Part shown: piece after piece, positions 63,345-64,000 of the stretch
Layout of the letters: every line of letters begins with the position of its first letter
How positions within the stretch are numbered: position 1 is the stretch's first letter
From: Bryobacterales bacterium
GTDB taxonomy: Bacteria; Acidobacteriota; Terriglobia; Bryobacterales; Bryobacteraceae
DNA length: 64,000 nt
Direction: 5' to 3'
Assembly (NCBI GenBank): GCA_020852175.1
Contig: JADZBH010000005.1
Location: 1 to 64,000 of the forward strand
Program-made: the position numbers and the translations under genes
Notes under the pieces: model-generated
What the model was told of the DNA's origin: nothing
Seen by the model: the letters and a program-made list of their open reading frames with translations, nothing else
Database searches by the model: none

Positions 63345-64000
63345 TCGCCCGCGATCGCCTCCAACCCGGCGCGCAACCGCGTCAGTCCTTCACTCAGCGC
63401 ATCGCCCCCGGCGGCGAAGGACACGCGCAAGGCGCCTTCGCCACAAGCTCCGTAGGCGGCGCCATGAATCACCACCACGCCGTGTTCTTCGAGCAGCCTC
63501 CGGCGCGCCTCGTCCGAAGAGCAATCCAGGGCCGCGATGCCGGCCATGACGAAGAAGCCTCCTTCGGGCGGCAGCGGACGGCAGGCGTGAAGCCCCTTGA
63601 GCCGTTCCAAAACCAGAGCGCGGCGCGCGGCGTACTCGCGGCGCATCGCCTCGACGGCATCCTGCGGCCCTCGCAGCGCTTCGGCGGCGGCATCCTGAAT
63701 GAACGTGGCCGGACCGCGGCTGGACTGTTGCAGCACCAGCAACATGGCGCTGGCCGCCTCCTTCGGCGCGGCGCAATAGCCCACCCGCCAGCCGGTCATC
63801 GAGTAGGTTTTCGACAGGGCGTTGATCAGGATGGTGCGCGGCCGGAGTTCCGGCTCGGCGGCCACGGGCGAAAGATGGCGCGCGCCGCCGTAGGTGAAGG
63901 CCTCGTAGATTTCGTCGCTCAACAGCCAGAGGTTCCGCTCGATCACCACGCGCGCGATAGCCCGCAACTCCCCGGGGCCGAACACCGTACCGGTAGGATT
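63341..64000 (-). CDS. Aminotransferase class I/II, C-terminal part (cut by right edge)
   Basis: The last 219 residues of a fold-type I aminotransferase, open to the window edge. The visible part starts NPTGTVFGPGELRAI, then LWLLSDEIYEAFTYGG, the cofactor lysine in INALSKTYSMTGWRVGY and the substrate-carboxylate Arg in GALRVSFAAGG. It resembles aspartate/alanine-type aminotransferases that move amino groups to 2-oxo acids. Its stop overlaps the start of the FAD/Fe-S gene by 4 nt, so it is at or near the head of the coupled operon. The N-terminal domain lies outside the window. Confidence 0.9.
   Translation of the reverse strand, partial: NPTGTVFGPGELRAIARVVIERNLWLLSDEIYEAFTYGGARHLSPVAAEPELRPRTILINALSKTYSMTGWRVGYCAAPKEAASAMLLVLQQSSRGPATFIQDAAAEALRGPQDAVEAMRREYAARRALVLERLKGLHACRPLPPEGGFFVMAGIAALDCSSDEARRRLLEEHGVVVIHGAAYGACGEGALRVSFAAGGDALSEGLTRLRAGLEAIAGE

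Overview
This 64 kb window is GC-rich, gene-dense chromosomal DNA. It most likely comes from an acidobacterium of the Bryobacterales / Candidatus Solibacter type. That is an inference. It rests on a large surface propeller protein whose C-terminus matches the Solibacter-specific C-terminal domain (TIGR03437 type), a giant Oar-like TonB receptor with an N-terminal carboxypeptidase-regulatory domain, PEP-CTERM sorting components, many Tat- or Sec-exported carbohydrate enzymes, and adenosylcobalamin ribonucleotide reductase.

Layout. 1-760: a Fic-family gene cut by the left edge, an AT-rich stretch and a decayed IS1-type transposase. 761-6571: oligogalacturonate lyase (PL22), a secreted methyltransferase-like protein, a lipoprotein and partner, the ComM/YifB AAA ATPase, and a PEP-CTERM protein. 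6600-13850: core functions. nrdJ lies behind two NrdR-like boxes, followed by infC, a bactofilin-like protein, NfeD plus an SPFH protein, and a ComEB-type dCMP deaminase with a 50-aa basic partner. 14000-24734: two small coiled-coil proteins, an STY0301-like protein, GH57, a PLP enzyme, a PQQ-propeller protein, an S9 peptidase and a hybrid histidine kinase with a periplasmic binding domain. 24721-28758: a tight four-gene catabolic operon (isocitrate/isopropylmalate-type dehydrogenase, amidohydrolase, sugar epimerase-like TIM barrel, Gfo/Idh/MocA oxidoreductase). 28832-38296: cupin, voltage-sensor K+ channel, quinone-oxidoreductase-like dehydrogenase, NarL-type response regulator, SRPBCC, leuS, CDF transporter, DUF6526. 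38301-46500: GH51 arabinofuranosidase, BNR-4 propeller, exported mannonate-dehydratase-like protein, TonB receptor, His-rich protein. 46518-58120: PEP-CTERM-associated CAAX-type protease, PEP-CTERM-type TPR lipoprotein, the TIGR03437 propeller, TolC, a MacB-type permease without its ATPase, and TPR proteins. 58124-64000: FkbM methyltransferase and a translationally coupled aminotransferase / FAD-FeS dehydrogenase / MatC permease operon.

Together the accessory genes describe a heterotroph that degrades plant polysaccharide (pectin, arabinan, uronates, alpha-glucans). It exports much of its enzymology and has a surface-protein sorting pathway whose exosortase is not in this window.

No CRISPR array, tRNA, rRNA, prophage or secondary-metabolite cluster is visible. 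The least ordinary signals are regulatory. Several start codons sit 6-7 nt behind a TANNNT hexamer, suggesting leaderless mRNAs, and one divergent pair shares a symmetric -10 element. Tandem NrdR-like boxes precede nrdJ. A CTAGTAC-type motif recurs in three AT-richer intergenic regions, one of them upstream of the NarL-type regulator. A hairpin masks the ribosome binding site of the DUF6526 gene.
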